Origin: an uncultured Collinsella sp.
GTDB taxonomy: Bacteria > Actinomycetota > Coriobacteriia > Coriobacteriales > Coriobacteriaceae
Assembly (NCBI GenBank): GCA_934655755.1
Contig: CAKUHA010000011.1
Location: forward strand, 1-48,694
Length of the DNA stretch: 48,694 bases
Reading direction: 5' to 3'
The translations under genes were made by a program, and so were the position numbers. How positions within the stretch are numbered: the first letter of the stretch is position 1; each line of letters starts with the position of its first letter. Shown in pieces: positions 16,643 to 25,075 of the stretch. The notes under the pieces were generated by a model, which saw only the letters and a program-made list of their open reading frames with translations, was not told the DNA's origin and searched no databases.

Positions 16643-16665
16643 CGGCTGGCGCACCTCCCGACAGC

Positions 16666-17592
16666 CTAGTGCTCCTCGCCGGCTCGTGCCAGGTCGTAGG
16701 GCGTGGTCTGGTAGACGTAGTAGTTGAGCCAATTGGTATAGAGCAGCTGAGCCTGGCTGCGCCAGACGTTGCGCGGCTCGGCCGTGGGGTCGTCGTTTGG
16801 GAAGTAATGCGCCGGCACCTCCGGGTTGAGCCCGCGCTTCACGTCGCGCTCGTACTCCAGGCGCAGCGTGTCGGTGTCGTACTCGGGATGACCAAAGACA
16901 AAGAAGCGGCGGCTGTCGGTCGATTTGACGATGTACAGGCCCACCTCGTCGGACACGGCCACGACCTCGAGCTGCGGCTCGGCCTCCACGTCCTCGCGGC
17001 GCACATCGGTGTTGCGCGAGTGCACGGCATAGAAGCGGTCGTCGAAGCCGCGCACCAGCGGGCTTTGCGGCTTCACCAGATGATGCTCGAACACACCGCT
17101 TGCCTTGGCCGGCAGGTCGTGCTTCTGAATACCGTAGTGGTGGTACAGGCCAGCCTGTGCACCCCAGCAAATGTGCAGCGTGGAGTGCACGTGCGTGGTG
17201 GACCAATCCATGATCTGGCAGAGCTCGGGCCAGTAGTCGACCTCCTCGAACGGCATCTGCTCCACCGGCGCGCCCGTGATGATCAGGCCGTCGTAGTGGA
17301 TATCGCGGATGTCGTCGAACGTGCGGTAGAACGTCTCCAGATGGCCGGCGCTCACGTGCGTGGCCTCGTGCGTCTTGGTGCGTAGCAGGTCCACTTCCAC
17401 CTGCAGCGGCGTGTTAGAGAGTTTGCGCATGATCTGCGTCTCGGTGGCGATCTTGGTGGGCATGAGGTTGAGGATGAGCACGCGCAGCGGGCGGATATCC
17501 TGATGCAGCGCGCGATACTCGGTCATGACAAAGATGTTCTCGCTCTCGAGCTGCGCGGCGGCAGGGAGGGCGTCGGGGATGCGAATGGGCAT
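16666..17592 (-). CDS. metA: Homoserine O-acetyltransferase (MetA family)
   Basis: MetA acylates the hydroxyl of homoserine, the first committed step of methionine synthesis, in the cytosol. The 308 residues align without gaps to known MetA proteins. The nucleophile is Cys142 (HICWGAQAG), and the His235/Glu237 pair is in FGHPEYD. Position 111 is Glu in ITGAPVEQM. In the family Glu111 goes with acetyl-CoA and Gly111 with succinyl-CoA, so an acetyltransferase is predicted despite the usual succinyltransferase name. The ATG at 17592 follows AAGGAG. I saw no SAM riboswitch or other methionine-linked leader upstream. Confidence 0.95.
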   Translation of the reverse strand: MPIRIPDALPAAAQLESENIFVMTEYRALHQDIRPLRVLILNLMPTKIATETQIMRKLSNTPLQVEVDLLRTKTHEATHVSAGHLETFYRTFDDIRDIHYDGLIITGAPVEQMPFEEVDYWPELCQIMDWSTTHVHSTLHICWGAQAGLYHHYGIQKHDLPAKASGVFEHHLVKPQSPLVRGFDDRFYAVHSRNTDVRREDVEAEPQLEVVAVSDEVGLYIVKSTDSRRFFVFGHPEYDTDTLRLEYERDVKRGLNPEVPAHYFPNDDPTAEPRNVWRSQAQLLYTNWLNYYVYQTTPYDLARAGEEH

Positions 17593-17691
17593 GGATGCTC
17601 CTTACGAGTCAGTTGCAGCTATGGTACAACGAGCGGCCCCATCCGCGCGAGCACATCGCCCAGCGATGCCGTCAGCGGCCCAAAACGCCTC

Positions 17692-17728
17692 AAAAGTAGA
17701 AATTACGGCATGTCTCTAAAATCTGCTG
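17692..17728. repeat. GGCATGTC-loop hairpin relic
   Basis: AAAAGTAGAAATT and TAAAATCTGCT flank GGCATGTCTC. This matches, with substitutions in both arms, the reverse complement of the M16 terminator at 13882-13921. It lies between the divergent metA and dehydrogenase genes. Confidence 0.5.
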
Positions 17729-17803
17729 CACTTTAGCCTAGCAAAGTAACGGCAGGACGCTACAATGTTTCAACGCGAAAAACTCGGCCGAAAGGATACT
17801 CAT

Positions 17804-18781
17804 ATGTACCAGACGCGTAAGATCGGTGTGGTCGGCCAGGGCCACGTAGGAGCACATGTCGCCAACAGCCTGCTTATGCAGGGCATTGCCGATGAGCTGT
17901 ACCTGTGCGATATCAACGAGGCCAAGGTGACGTCCGAGGTCCAGGACCTGCGCGACTCCCTTTCGTTTGTCCCGTATAACACCAAGATCGTCAACTGCTA
18001 CGACCACTACGAGGAGCTTGCCTGCTGCGACGTCATCGTCAACGCCGCCGGCAAGGTCGCGCTGGCCGCCGGCAACCGCGACGGCGAGCTGTTCTTTACC
18101 ACCGACGCCGTCCGCACCTTTGCCAAGCGTATCGTCAACGCCGGCTTCGACGGCATCTTCGTGAGCATCTCCAACCCCTGCGACGTCGTGTGCACCGAGC
18201 TGTGGCACCTGACCGGCTACGACCCCAAGAAGATCATCGGCTCGGGCTGCGGCCTGGATTCTGCCCGCCTGCGCACCGAGATCTCCAAGAAGGTCGGCGT
18301 GAGCCCCAAGTCCATCGACGCCTACATGATCGGCGAGCACGGCTTTAGCCAGCTGGCTGCCTTTAAGGCCGCGACCATCGCCGGCAAGAGCCTGACCGAG
18401 CTTCAGGCAGAGAACCCCGACAAGTACGCCTTCGACCACATGGAGGTCGAGGAGCTCGCGCGCAAGGGCGGCTACGTGACCTACCAGGGCAAGCAGTGCA
18501 CCGAGTACGCCGTCGCCAACTCTGCCGCGCGCGTCTGCGCCGCCGTGCTGCACAACGAGCACGCCGTGCTTTCTGCCTCCACGCTCATGACCGGCCAGTA
18601 TGGCGAGGAGGGCATCTTCACCTCCCTGCCGTGCGTGATCGGTGCCGAGGGCATCGAGGAAGTCTACACGCTCGACCTGTCCGAGCACGAGCTCGAGGGC
18701 TTCCACAAGAGCTGCCAGCACATCCGCGACAACATCGCCCAGCTCGACTGGTGGGACGCCGAGGCCTACGACGCAAAGTAG
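17804..18781 (+). CDS. L-lactate / L-2-hydroxyisocaproate dehydrogenase family enzyme
   Basis: This NAD-dependent 2-hydroxyacid dehydrogenase of the LDH/MDH family has 325 residues. The dinucleotide fold starts IGVVGQGHVGAHVAN. The catalytic His is in GEHGFSQ, near residue 180, and the paired Asp/Arg in LDSARLR. The substrate loop reads AGKVALAAGNRDGELF, not the LDH pattern with Gln at the specificity position, and resembles L-2-hydroxyisocaproate dehydrogenases. The substrate may therefore be a branched 2-oxo acid as well as or instead of pyruvate. The ATG at 17804 follows AAAGGAT; TACAAT at 17761-17766 is a possible -10 box. The gene is a single unit with its own terminator. Confidence 0.9.
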   Translation: MYQTRKIGVVGQGHVGAHVANSLLMQGIADELYLCDINEAKVTSEVQDLRDSLSFVPYNTKIVNCYDHYEELACCDVIVNAAGKVALAAGNRDGELFFTTDAVRTFAKRIVNAGFDGIFVSISNPCDVVCTELWHLTGYDPKKIIGSGCGLDSARLRTEISKKVGVSPKSIDAYMIGEHGFSQLAAFKAATIAGKSLTELQAENPDKYAFDHMEVEELARKGGYVTYQGKQCTEYAVANSAARVCAAVLHNEHAVLSASTLMTGQYGEEGIFTSLPCVIGAEGIEEVYTLDLSEHELEGFHKSCQHIRDNIAQLDWWDAEAYDAK

Positions 18782-18820
18782 GCCGTTGGCTGCCGCAACC
18801 TCACACCCAAGCGCAATACG

Positions 18821-18861
18821 AAGCGGGCCGCGTCGGAAACCCCGGCGCGGCCCGCTTTTTT
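18821..18861 (+). terminator. Terminator of the dehydrogenase gene
   Basis: AAGCGGGCCGCG pairs with CGCGGCCCGCTT around a short loop, followed by a T run at about 18856-18861. It lies 40 bases past the stop codon. Confidence 0.9.
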
Positions 18862-18910
18862 GACTCATGCAACACGTTTGCGAATCGAAGGTGAATGGTT
18901 TTCCCGTTAC

Positions 18911-19879
18911 TTAGTACTGCTCGATGCCCATGTAGCGGCGGAACTCGGGGCTGTGGTCGAAGACCTTGCCGCGGGCGGCGCGCAGCTCGCAGCTCATCGC
19001 GTAGAAGAAGATCGGCTCGAGGAACGAACGCACGCTGGCGGGAACCTCGCCCACGCCGTACTCGAGCGCGTCGAGCACCATGATCGTGTCGGTGTGCGTG
19101 TTGAGGAACGCAAGCGCACGCTCCTCCATGGGACGGCACTCGCCCGCGCCAAGCTGCACAAAGTAGAACACGCCGGGCTCGGTAGCCTCGAACGGGCCGT
19201 GGAAGTACTCGCCGGAGTGGATGTAGCAGCAGTGCTGCCACTGCATCTCCATGAGCGAGCAGATGGCCATGGCGTAGGTCTGGCTAAAGTTGGGGCCGGA
19301 ACCCAGGATGTAGAAGAACTTGTGCTGCTGGCAAAGCTCGGCAAAGCGGGTGCCCAGTTCGGCGTTGACCTTCTCGCGGGCAGCGGGCAGCAGCGCGTCC
19401 ATCTGCTTGAGGCCCTCGTACATGTCGGCGAGCGCCTCGTAGCCCTCCTGCTGATCGAGCAGCTCGGCGGCGATCAAAGCGCCGATGCCCTGCGGCACCT
19501 CGGCCTGCGACACGCCCTCGCCCCAGGGGTAGACCCAGGTGGTCCACTTGCCGTTGTCGATCTTGGAGCCCTCGCAGTCGGTCATGGCAACGACCTCGGC
19601 GCCGGCGGCCAGCGCCATCTCGCAGCCGTCGACGACCTCCTGCGTGTTGCCGCTATGGCTGCAGGCAATAACGAGCGACTTCTCGCCAAGGCTCTTGGGA
19701 GCCATCAGGCAAAACTCGCGTGCGGTGTAGACCGTGGAGGTAAACGTGGCGGCCTCGCGCTTGAGCAGCTCGTTGGCCGGCATCAGGTCGATCATCGAAC
19801 CGCCGCAGGCGATCCAAAAGACGTTCTCGATCTTACCCTTGCGCTCGATGATTTCCTGAACCAGATCGTGTGCATTCAT
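18911..19879 (-). CDS. SIS-domain sugar-amine phosphate deglycase (FrlB-like), paralogue 1
   Basis: This is a 322-residue cytosolic protein with two SIS domains. The phosphate-binding SGNT loop is in ACSHSGNTQEVVDG. The family catalytic block is present: EMQW near residue 215, then GEYFHGPFE. In characterised relatives such as FrlB and FraB a Glu and a His of this block act in cleavage of fructose-amine or fructose-amino-acid 6-phosphates to glucose-6-phosphate and the free amine. The exact substrate is unknown. The ATG at 19879 follows GGGAGG. The gene lies 144 bases downstream of the GntR gene ending at 20024, with two identical candidate operators in the gap. Confidence 0.87.
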   Translation of the reverse strand: MNAHDLVQEIIERKGKIENVFWIACGGSMIDLMPANELLKREAATFTSTVYTAREFCLMAPKSLGEKSLVIACSHSGNTQEVVDGCEMALAAGAEVVAMTDCEGSKIDNGKWTTWVYPWGEGVSQAEVPQGIGALIAAELLDQQEGYEALADMYEGLKQMDALLPAAREKVNAELGTRFAELCQQHKFFYILGSGPNFSQTYAMAICSLMEMQWQHCCYIHSGEYFHGPFEATEPGVFYFVQLGAGECRPMEERALAFLNTHTDTIMVLDALEYGVGEVPASVRSFLEPIFFYAMSCELRAARGKVFDHSPEFRRYMGIEQY

Positions 19880-19935
19880 CCTGATGTTCCTCCCTGTGCG
19901 GCAGCCTCGAACGATGGCAGCTCGTACCTGCGGTC

Positions 19936-20014
19936 GTTCTATGTTGTTCTATTTATACCATTCGCGAAAACGCCCGTGAAGTCATTTAGGCAGATTTGTT
20001 CTATGTTGTTCTAT
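19936..20014 (-). promoter_or_regulatory. Twin GntR operator sites around the SIS paralogue 1 promoter
   Basis: Two identical 17-base sites (minus strand ATAGAACAACATAGAAC) lie at 19936-19952 and 19998-20014, 62 bases apart. A TATAAA box at about 19952-19957 lies between them and touches the downstream copy. Each site contains the repeated unit TAGAAC. The arrangement suggests repression by the GntR protein encoded immediately upstream. Confidence 0.65.
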
Positions 20015-20023
20015 CTGTGGACG

Positions 20024-20788
20024 TTAGATGTCGAAGACGTAGCGCGAGCCCACGATCTTTTGGCGGCCGAGCAACAGGGGCCGCTCATCGGCATCGGTAA
20101 AGTACGCCTCCATATAAAAGAGCGGCTCGCCGACCGGGACCTCAAGCAGCGGAGCGGCTTGAGCATCGGCCAGCGCGATCTCCACGGTGCAGGGATCGGA
20201 CTTGAGCGGTGCGCGACCCGAATGCTCGGCAACGAGTGCAAAGATCGAGTTGTCGGTAAGGTCCTCGTCGGCCAGCGTCTGCAGATAGGGATGGTCCGCC
20301 AGCACAAAGGCGTTGTTCTCGAGCATGACGGGAATGCCGTCGGCCGTGCGCACGCGCTCGACCACGATGAGCTCACAGCCGGGCTCAACGCCAAAAAACG
20401 CCGCGTCCTCGTGCGTCGCCGCGACCACCATACGCGACACCAGGCGCGCGCCCGGCACCATATCGTTGGCAGCGCAGCCCTCGGTAAAGCTCTGGACATC
20501 GCCCTTCTGGCGAATCTTGCGCTTGAGCTTGGGAGCGCACACAAAGGTGCCCCTCCCCTGCTGGCGGTTGAGGTATCCCGCGCGCGAGAGCTCCTCAATC
20601 GCGCGGCGCACGGTGATGCGCCCCACGCCGTAGGACTTCGCGAGCTCCATCTCGGCAGGAATGCGCGAGCCGGCGGGGTACACGCCGCGCGCGATCTCGC
20701 CCTTCAGATCATCCATGACCTGCTGGTACAGCGGCACGGCGGGCACGTCAGTACGCTCGGCACGCTCGGTTTTGCTCTCGGTTACCAT
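20024..20788 (-). CDS. GntR-family regulator with UTRA domain (GntR1)
   Basis: This 254-residue DNA-binding repressor is of the HutC/FrlR type. The N-terminal winged helix reads LYQQVMDDLKGEIARG, ITVRRAIEELSRAGYL, RQQGRGTFV. The C-terminal UTRA domain (about residues 95-250) binds a small effector, probably a phosphosugar. The ATG at 20788 follows GGAG located inside the recQ 3' end, and recQ stops only three bases before, so it is likely co-transcribed with recQ. It sits next to SIS paralogue 1 and is the natural candidate to bind the twin 17-base sites at 19936-20014. Confidence 0.9.
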   Translation of the reverse strand: MVTESKTERAERTDVPAVPLYQQVMDDLKGEIARGVYPAGSRIPAEMELAKSYGVGRITVRRAIEELSRAGYLNRQQGRGTFVCAPKLKRKIRQKGDVQSFTEGCAANDMVPGARLVSRMVVAATHEDAAFFGVEPGCELIVVERVRTADGIPVMLENNAFVLADHPYLQTLADEDLTDNSIFALVAEHSGRAPLKSDPCTVEIALADAQAAPLLEVPVGEPLFYMEAYFTDADERPLLLGRQKIVGSRYVFDI

Positions 20789-20791
20789 CGT

Positions 20792-22765
20792 TTATGCTCC
20801 ATCCCGCGCGTGCTCGGATTCAAATTCTTCAATCGCCGCCATAAACTGCTCGCCAAAGCTGTCGGCCTTTTTCTCGCCGATGCCGTTGACCTGAATCAGT
20901 TCATCGCGTGTCTGCGGGCGCAGACGGCACAGACCGCGCAGGGCCTTGTCGGAAAAGACCATGTACGGCGCCATCTCCAGCTCGGTCGAGATCTCTTTGC
21001 GGAGTGCCCGCAGGCGCTCGAACAGCTCGGCGTCATCGCCCACGCGCGGGCGCTGGTCCAGCTCGGCCTCCTCGCGCAGCAGATCCACGGCACGACGGGC
21101 GCGGGCCGAGGCCTTGCGCTTGGACGCGCGGCGTTTAATGGTAAAGGCAAACGCCTCGTCCTCGACCTCGCCGGCGCGCGGACCCAGGCCTACCACCGGA
21201 TACTGGCCCTGCGAGGTAGCCAGGTAGCCGCGGCCGCAAAGCTGGCCGATGATGTCCTTGATGCGCCCGACCGATTCGCTCGACAGCTCACCGTAGCCGC
21301 GGTCCTCGTCCAGATGCATCTGCCGAATGCGCTCGGTATTGCCGCCATGAAGCACGTCGGCGATGAGCGACTTGCCAAAGCGCATGGGGCGCGTGGCCAC
21401 GTAGCGCACGGCGGCGCAGGCCATGCCGGTGACGTCCTCGACCTCGAACTGCGTGAGGCAGTTGCTGCAGTTGCCGCAACCCTCGGCCTCGTCCGCAGTG
21501 GTGCCGCCCGCCGTCGCATGCTCGGCCGCAGCCTCGTCACCAAAGTAGCGCAGCATGTATTCGCGCAGGCAGCCGGTGGTGTTGCAGTAGCCCTCCATCT
21601 GGCTGAGCAGGCGGTAGCGGTTCTGGAGCGCCCACGCGCGCTGCTCGTCGTCGAGTGCCTCGTCGGCCGCATCGCCGCGGTCGATCAAAAAGCGGCGCAT
21701 GCGGAAATCGTTGCCGTTCCACAGCAGATGACAACTTGCCGGATCGCCATCGCGGCCGGCGCGGCCCGCCTCCTGGTAGTAGGCCTCGATGCTCTCGGGC
21801 ACGTTGTTGTGGATCACGTAGCGCACGTTGGGCTTGTCGATACCCATGCCAAAGGCGTTGGTGGCAACCATCACCTGGATGTCGTCATCGATAAAGGCAC
21901 GCTGGCTCTGACGGCGGGCATCATTGCCCATGCCGGCGTGGTAGCGGCCTACGCGAATGCCGCTGGGGCCCAGCGCCTCGGCAAGCTCGCCCGCCAGCGC
22001 GTCGACCGTCTTGCGGGTCGAGCAATACACGATGCCGCTCTCGCTCGAATGCGCGATCACGTAGTCGCGCACCCACGCGGTCTTGGCCTTGTCGCCCATC
22101 TCCTCACAACCAAAGTAGAGGTTCTTGCGATCGAAACCCGTCACCACGGTCGCAGGGTTTTGCAAGCCGAGCATCTGCTGAATGTCCGCACGCACGCGCT
22201 CGGTCGCCGTGGCGGTAAAGGCCGCCACGATCGGGCGCTGCGGCAGTGCATCGATAAACTCGCGAATCTGCAGGTAGGCGGGGCGAAAATCCTGGCCCCA
22301 CTGGCTCACGCAGTGGGCCTCGTCAATGGCCACGAGCGGCACGCCGATGCCGCCGGCGGCTGCGGCTTCCTGCGCAAAGGCCAAAAAGCGCGGCTCGAGC
22401 AGACGTTCGGGTGCCACGTACATAAGCTGGTAGCGACCCTCGCGCGCACGCTTGAGCACGGTATTTTGCTGAGCCGGAGTAAGGCTGGAGTTGAGGTAGC
22501 TGGGGCGCGCACCCGCCGCGAGCAGCGCGCGGGTCTGGTCCTCCATGAGCGATAGCAGCGGACTCACCACAAAGGTGATGCCGGGCAGCATGAGCGCAGG
22601 CACCTGGTAGCAGATGGATTTGCCGGCGCCCGTGGGCATAACGCCCAGCGCGTCGCGACCGGCAAGGATCGCATCGACCATGCGGTCCTGACCAGGGCGA
22701 AACGAGGTGTAGCCAAAATAGGCGCCGAGCGTGTCGAGCGCCATCTGCTGCATGCTATCGGTCAT
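20792..22765 (-). CDS. recQ: ATP-dependent DNA helicase RecQ
   Basis: This 657-residue 3'-5' helicase acts in recombination and fork repair. The order is the standard one. Motif 0/I is FRPGQDRMV and MPTGAGKS near residue 45, the DEAH box is AIDEAHCVSQWGQDF near 150, and motifs IV-VI are ATNAFGMGIDKP and QEAGRAGRDG. The RQC zinc site has CNTTGC ... CGNCSNC around residues 395-440, and an HRDC domain closes the protein. The ATG at 22765 follows AGGAAA. A GntR gene begins three bases after its stop. The 370-base region upstream is filled with repeats. Confidence 0.96.
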   Translation of the reverse strand: MTDSMQQMALDTLGAYFGYTSFRPGQDRMVDAILAGRDALGVMPTGAGKSICYQVPALMLPGITFVVSPLLSLMEDQTRALLAAGARPSYLNSSLTPAQQNTVLKRAREGRYQLMYVAPERLLEPRFLAFAQEAAAAGGIGVPLVAIDEAHCVSQWGQDFRPAYLQIREFIDALPQRPIVAAFTATATERVRADIQQMLGLQNPATVVTGFDRKNLYFGCEEMGDKAKTAWVRDYVIAHSSESGIVYCSTRKTVDALAGELAEALGPSGIRVGRYHAGMGNDARRQSQRAFIDDDIQVMVATNAFGMGIDKPNVRYVIHNNVPESIEAYYQEAGRAGRDGDPASCHLLWNGNDFRMRRFLIDRGDAADEALDDEQRAWALQNRYRLLSQMEGYCNTTGCLREYMLRYFGDEAAAEHATAGGTTADEAEGCGNCSNCLTQFEVEDVTGMACAAVRYVATRPMRFGKSLIADVLHGGNTERIRQMHLDEDRGYGELSSESVGRIKDIIGQLCGRGYLATSQGQYPVVGLGPRAGEVEDEAFAFTIKRRASKRKASARARRAVDLLREEAELDQRPRVGDDAELFERLRALRKEISTELEMAPYMVFSDKALRGLCRLRPQTRDELIQVNGIGEKKADSFGEQFMAAIEEFESEHARDGA

Positions 22766-22847
22766 GGTTTCCTAACGTCAGAATCATCTGCCGCCGATTA
22801 TACGCCGCCACGCGGACAACAGCACACGACCGCCGCCCAGACTAGTT

Positions 22848-22893
22848 GTTGGGGACGTTCTTAAACGACTAGTCAAACAAGAACGTCCCCAAC
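22848..22893. repeat. GTTGGGGACGTTCTT hairpin repeat
   Basis: GTTGGGGACGTTCTT (22848-22862) pairs perfectly with AAGAACGTCCCCAAC (22879-22893). ACTAGT palindromes lie in and around the loop. It stands just upstream of recQ. The related unit AGGAGTGTCCCCAA / GGCA / AAAAGGAACGTCCC follows at 22906-22944 and recurs at 30933-30971. Confidence 0.75.
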
Positions 22894-22964
22894 GACTAGT
22901 CGACAAGGAGTGTCCCCAACTGCCGGCACAAAAGGAACGTCCCTATCTGCCGTATCTGGACCGT

Positions 22965-23135
22965 GGCAACGCCGATGTTTTGGCAAAGCCAGCGAGCGCC
23001 CGTCATTTGAGCCAAGGTGCCGTGAAATGAAAAGGCGCTGACCTTCTGGTCGCGCCTTTGAAATTGAACGGCAGATTGGCCAAATGACGGGCGCGCAGCG
23101 TCGACCGGTTACGCGGGTTGGTAAACCCGCGTAAC
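22965..23135 (-). repeat. Structured intergenic element E1 (RNA-like, covarying stems)
   Basis: This 171-base element begins two bases past the GntR2 stop codon. It folds into one long arm. A 14-bp outer stem (22996-23009 with 23081-23094) is followed by GCCAA/TTGGC, an invariant GG/GA internal loop, TGCCGT/ACGGCA, then AAAGGCGC/GCGCCTTT capped by GACC-TTCT-GGTC. A separate hairpin TTACGCGGGTT/AACCCGCGTAA lies next to the GntR2 stop. Element E2 at 30985 has the same length and layout with compensatory changes, and E3 at 35951 is a shorter relative. The strand is given as that of the flanking genes; it could be a 3'UTR structure, an sRNA or a repeat. Confidence 0.7.
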
Positions 23136-23855
23136 CTACATGACCATGACGTAGCGCGATCCCACGTAGTACTGCTTACCCATCAGGACCGGCTCGCCGT
23201 TGGGACCGATGAAGCCGGCACGCAGGTTGAGCAACGGATCGTGCGGCGCAATACCCAGCTCTGCCGCCTGCTCGGTGTTGGCGCGAACTGCCTCGACCGT
23301 GCGGTAGCCAACCGAGACAATCGGGGTGCCACCGACACGCTCGACCTCGTCAAAGATCGATTTGTCCTCAAGGTCAGCAGTCAAAAGCTCACGGTACTCA
23401 TCAAACGGCACAAAGATGTTCTCCTCAAAGATGGGCTCGCCATCGGCCGTACGCACACGCTTAATGTGCAGCAGCAGCGCATCCTTCTGCAGGCCAAAGA
23501 ACTCCATCTCGTTTTGGCGCGCCGGCACAATCTGACGATCGACCACATGCGCCCCCGCCTTCATACCATTCGATGCGCACAGCTCGGTAAACGTCTGCAG
23601 CGCCGTGGCATGGAACTGGCGGTTGATGTGCGGCGTGGCGACAAACGTGCCGCGGCCCTGCTGCTTAACCAGGTAGCCATCGGAGCACAGCTCCTCGACG
23701 GCACGGCGCACCGTGATGCGGCTCACCTCGTACTGCTCGGCGAGCTCAAGCTCGGATGGGATGCGCTCCTTGGGTGCATAAACACCCTTCTCGATCGCAT
23801 CCTTGATCTCGTCGTAAATCTGCTGGTAAAGCGGTGCGTTTTTAGGTGCGGACAT
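23136..23855 (-). CDS. GntR-family regulator with UTRA domain (GntR2)
   Basis: This is a 239-residue HutC-type regulator. The winged helix is LYQQIYDEIKDAIEKG, VSRITVRRAVEELCSDGYL, KQQGRGTFV, and a UTRA effector domain follows. It is clearly paralogous to GntR1. The ATG at 23855 has only a weak upstream site. A 13-base ACGT-N5-ACGT palindrome lies 38 bases upstream at 23893-23905. The same motif stands before the PTS EIIAB gene and, with one mismatch, before the DMT gene at 30833. The simplest reading is an autoregulated repressor controlling the PTS operon; this is inference. Confidence 0.88.
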   Translation of the reverse strand: MSAPKNAPLYQQIYDEIKDAIEKGVYAPKERIPSELELAEQYEVSRITVRRAVEELCSDGYLVKQQGRGTFVATPHINRQFHATALQTFTELCASNGMKAGAHVVDRQIVPARQNEMEFFGLQKDALLLHIKRVRTADGEPIFEENIFVPFDEYRELLTADLEDKSIFDEVERVGGTPIVSVGYRTVEAVRANTEQAAELGIAPHDPLLNLRAGFIGPNGEPVLMGKQYYVGSRYVMVM

Positions 23856-23892
23856 ATCTGTTCACTCTTATCAAACTATAGAAATAACTCAT

Positions 23893-23905
23893 ACGTATAT
23901 AACGT
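23893..23905. promoter_or_regulatory. ACGT-N5-ACGT candidate operator upstream of GntR2
   Basis: ACGTATATAACGT is a palindrome with ACGT halves and a five-base spacer, followed by CTTTTTATATG. The extension TATAACGTCTT is shared with the PTS promoter region at 29598. Confidence 0.55.
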
Positions 23906-23959
23906 CTTTTTATATGTTACCTCAGTTTGATAAAACGATATACCGCATACGACAAATCC

Positions 23960-24967
23960 TTACTTGCCGTCGTCCTGCTGCAAGCTCTCCTGGTCGTGCA
24001 GACGGGCCTGCCTGCTGGCCATGCGCGCGGGCTTATCCGGATCGGGCACGGCCGTAGGCATGGGCTCGTCGACATGGCCGCCCCACCAGCCGCCTACAAA
24101 GTCGAGCGTATGGAACACGTTGATCACGGCGCCGGGGTCCACGTCGCACACCAGCTTGACGATATCCTGGCTCTCGTAGGTCGAGACAACGGTGTGCAGC
24201 AGGTACATCTTTTCGCGGCTGTACCCGCCAATGACCTCGGCGCAGCTAATGCCATGCTGAAAATGATCAACGTAGGCGGTCATGATCTCGTCGGCCTTGC
24301 GCGTCGTGATCTGCAGCGTTACGCGGTCGTAGCGGCGGTAGAAGCTGTCGATGGTCTTGGTCGAAATAAACTGGAACACGATGGAGTACGCCGCGTTGTC
24401 CCAGCCAAACATAAAGCCAAAGATTGCCAGGATAGCGCAGTTGAAGCCAAAGATGACGCCCCAGATGGTCTTGCCTGTGTGGTTGGAGACCCATAGGGCG
24501 ATAAAGTCGGTGCCGCCGGTGGACGCGCCGGACTTAAGCGCGATGGCGGCGCCCAGGCCCGAGACCACGCCACCAAAGATGATGAGCATGATTTTGTCGC
24601 CCAAAAACGGCGCAAAGTGAAAGATGTTGAGGAACAGCGACGAGAGCGCAACCTGCATCATCGAGAAGATGACGAAGCGCTTGCTGATGCCGCTCCAGCA
24701 CAGCAGCGCCACGGGGATGTTCAGCGCGAGCATGCCGAGCGAGATGTCGATATGAACGCCGCCGAGCGAGGTGACGCGATCGAGCAGGACCGCGACGCCG
24801 GTAAGACCGCTCGGAAGCAGGTCAGCAGGCCGAATGAACGCCTGAATCAGAAACGTCTGGAGAACGGCGGATATGGTGACCGCCACCGCCGTGATGGCGC
24901 GACGGACGATAGTGAGACGGCCGAGCACGAGCACACGGTCCGTGAGCTGTTCGATGGCGTTCGCCAC
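23960..24967 (-). CDS. YitT family membrane protein (YitT_membrane + DUF2179)
   Basis: This is a 335-residue inner-membrane protein with five or six hydrophobic helices in the first two thirds (GLTGVAVLLDRV, GLGAAIALKSGASTGGTDFIAL). A cytoplasmic DUF2179 domain closes it (ITTRKADEIMTAYVDHF, GYSREKMYLLHTVVSTYE). The family is widespread and its transport role is not settled. I chose the GTG at 24967 because AAAGGAG precedes it at the right distance; ATG choices upstream have no site. It lies between the HAD gene, whose terminator is at 25033-25073, and GntR2, so it is probably a separate unit. Confidence 0.88.
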   Translation of the reverse strand: MANAIEQLTDRVLVLGRLTIVRRAITAVAVTISAVLQTFLIQAFIRPADLLPSGLTGVAVLLDRVTSLGGVHIDISLGMLALNIPVALLCWSGISKRFVIFSMMQVALSSLFLNIFHFAPFLGDKIMLIIFGGVVSGLGAAIALKSGASTGGTDFIALWVSNHTGKTIWGVIFGFNCAILAIFGFMFGWDNAAYSIVFQFISTKTIDSFYRRYDRVTLQITTRKADEIMTAYVDHFQHGISCAEVIGGYSREKMYLLHTVVSTYESQDIVKLVCDVDPGAVINVFHTLDFVGGWWGGHVDEPMPTAVPDPDKPARMASRQARLHDQESLQQDDGK

Positions 24968-25032
24968 GCAGGCTCCTTTCGAAGGCAAATCTAGTTGTGG
25001 GGCATGTCGGCGATTGTAGCAGGAGTAAGAAA

Positions 25033-25073
25033 AAACCACCACAAAGGTACCTGTCCCCTTTGTGGTGGTTTGC
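25033..25073 (-). terminator. Terminator of the HAD gene (CCACCACAAAGG hairpin)
   Basis: CCACCACAAAGG pairs with CCTTTGTGGTGG. On the minus strand GGGGACAGG is in the loop and TTTTTTC follows. It begins a few bases past the stop at 25076. It is the third copy of the family also seen at 14136 and 15923. Confidence 0.85.
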
Positions 25074-25075
25074 TG

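Noticed and set aside
17593..17764. SAM or other methionine riboswitch upstream of metA
   Set aside because: No conserved riboswitch core or terminator/antiterminator pair could be drawn; only a relic hairpin repeat is seen.
18860..22555. 1231-codon open frame opposite SIS1, GntR1 and recQ
   Set aside because: It crosses three genes with clear families and operator sites between them. It is a composition effect.
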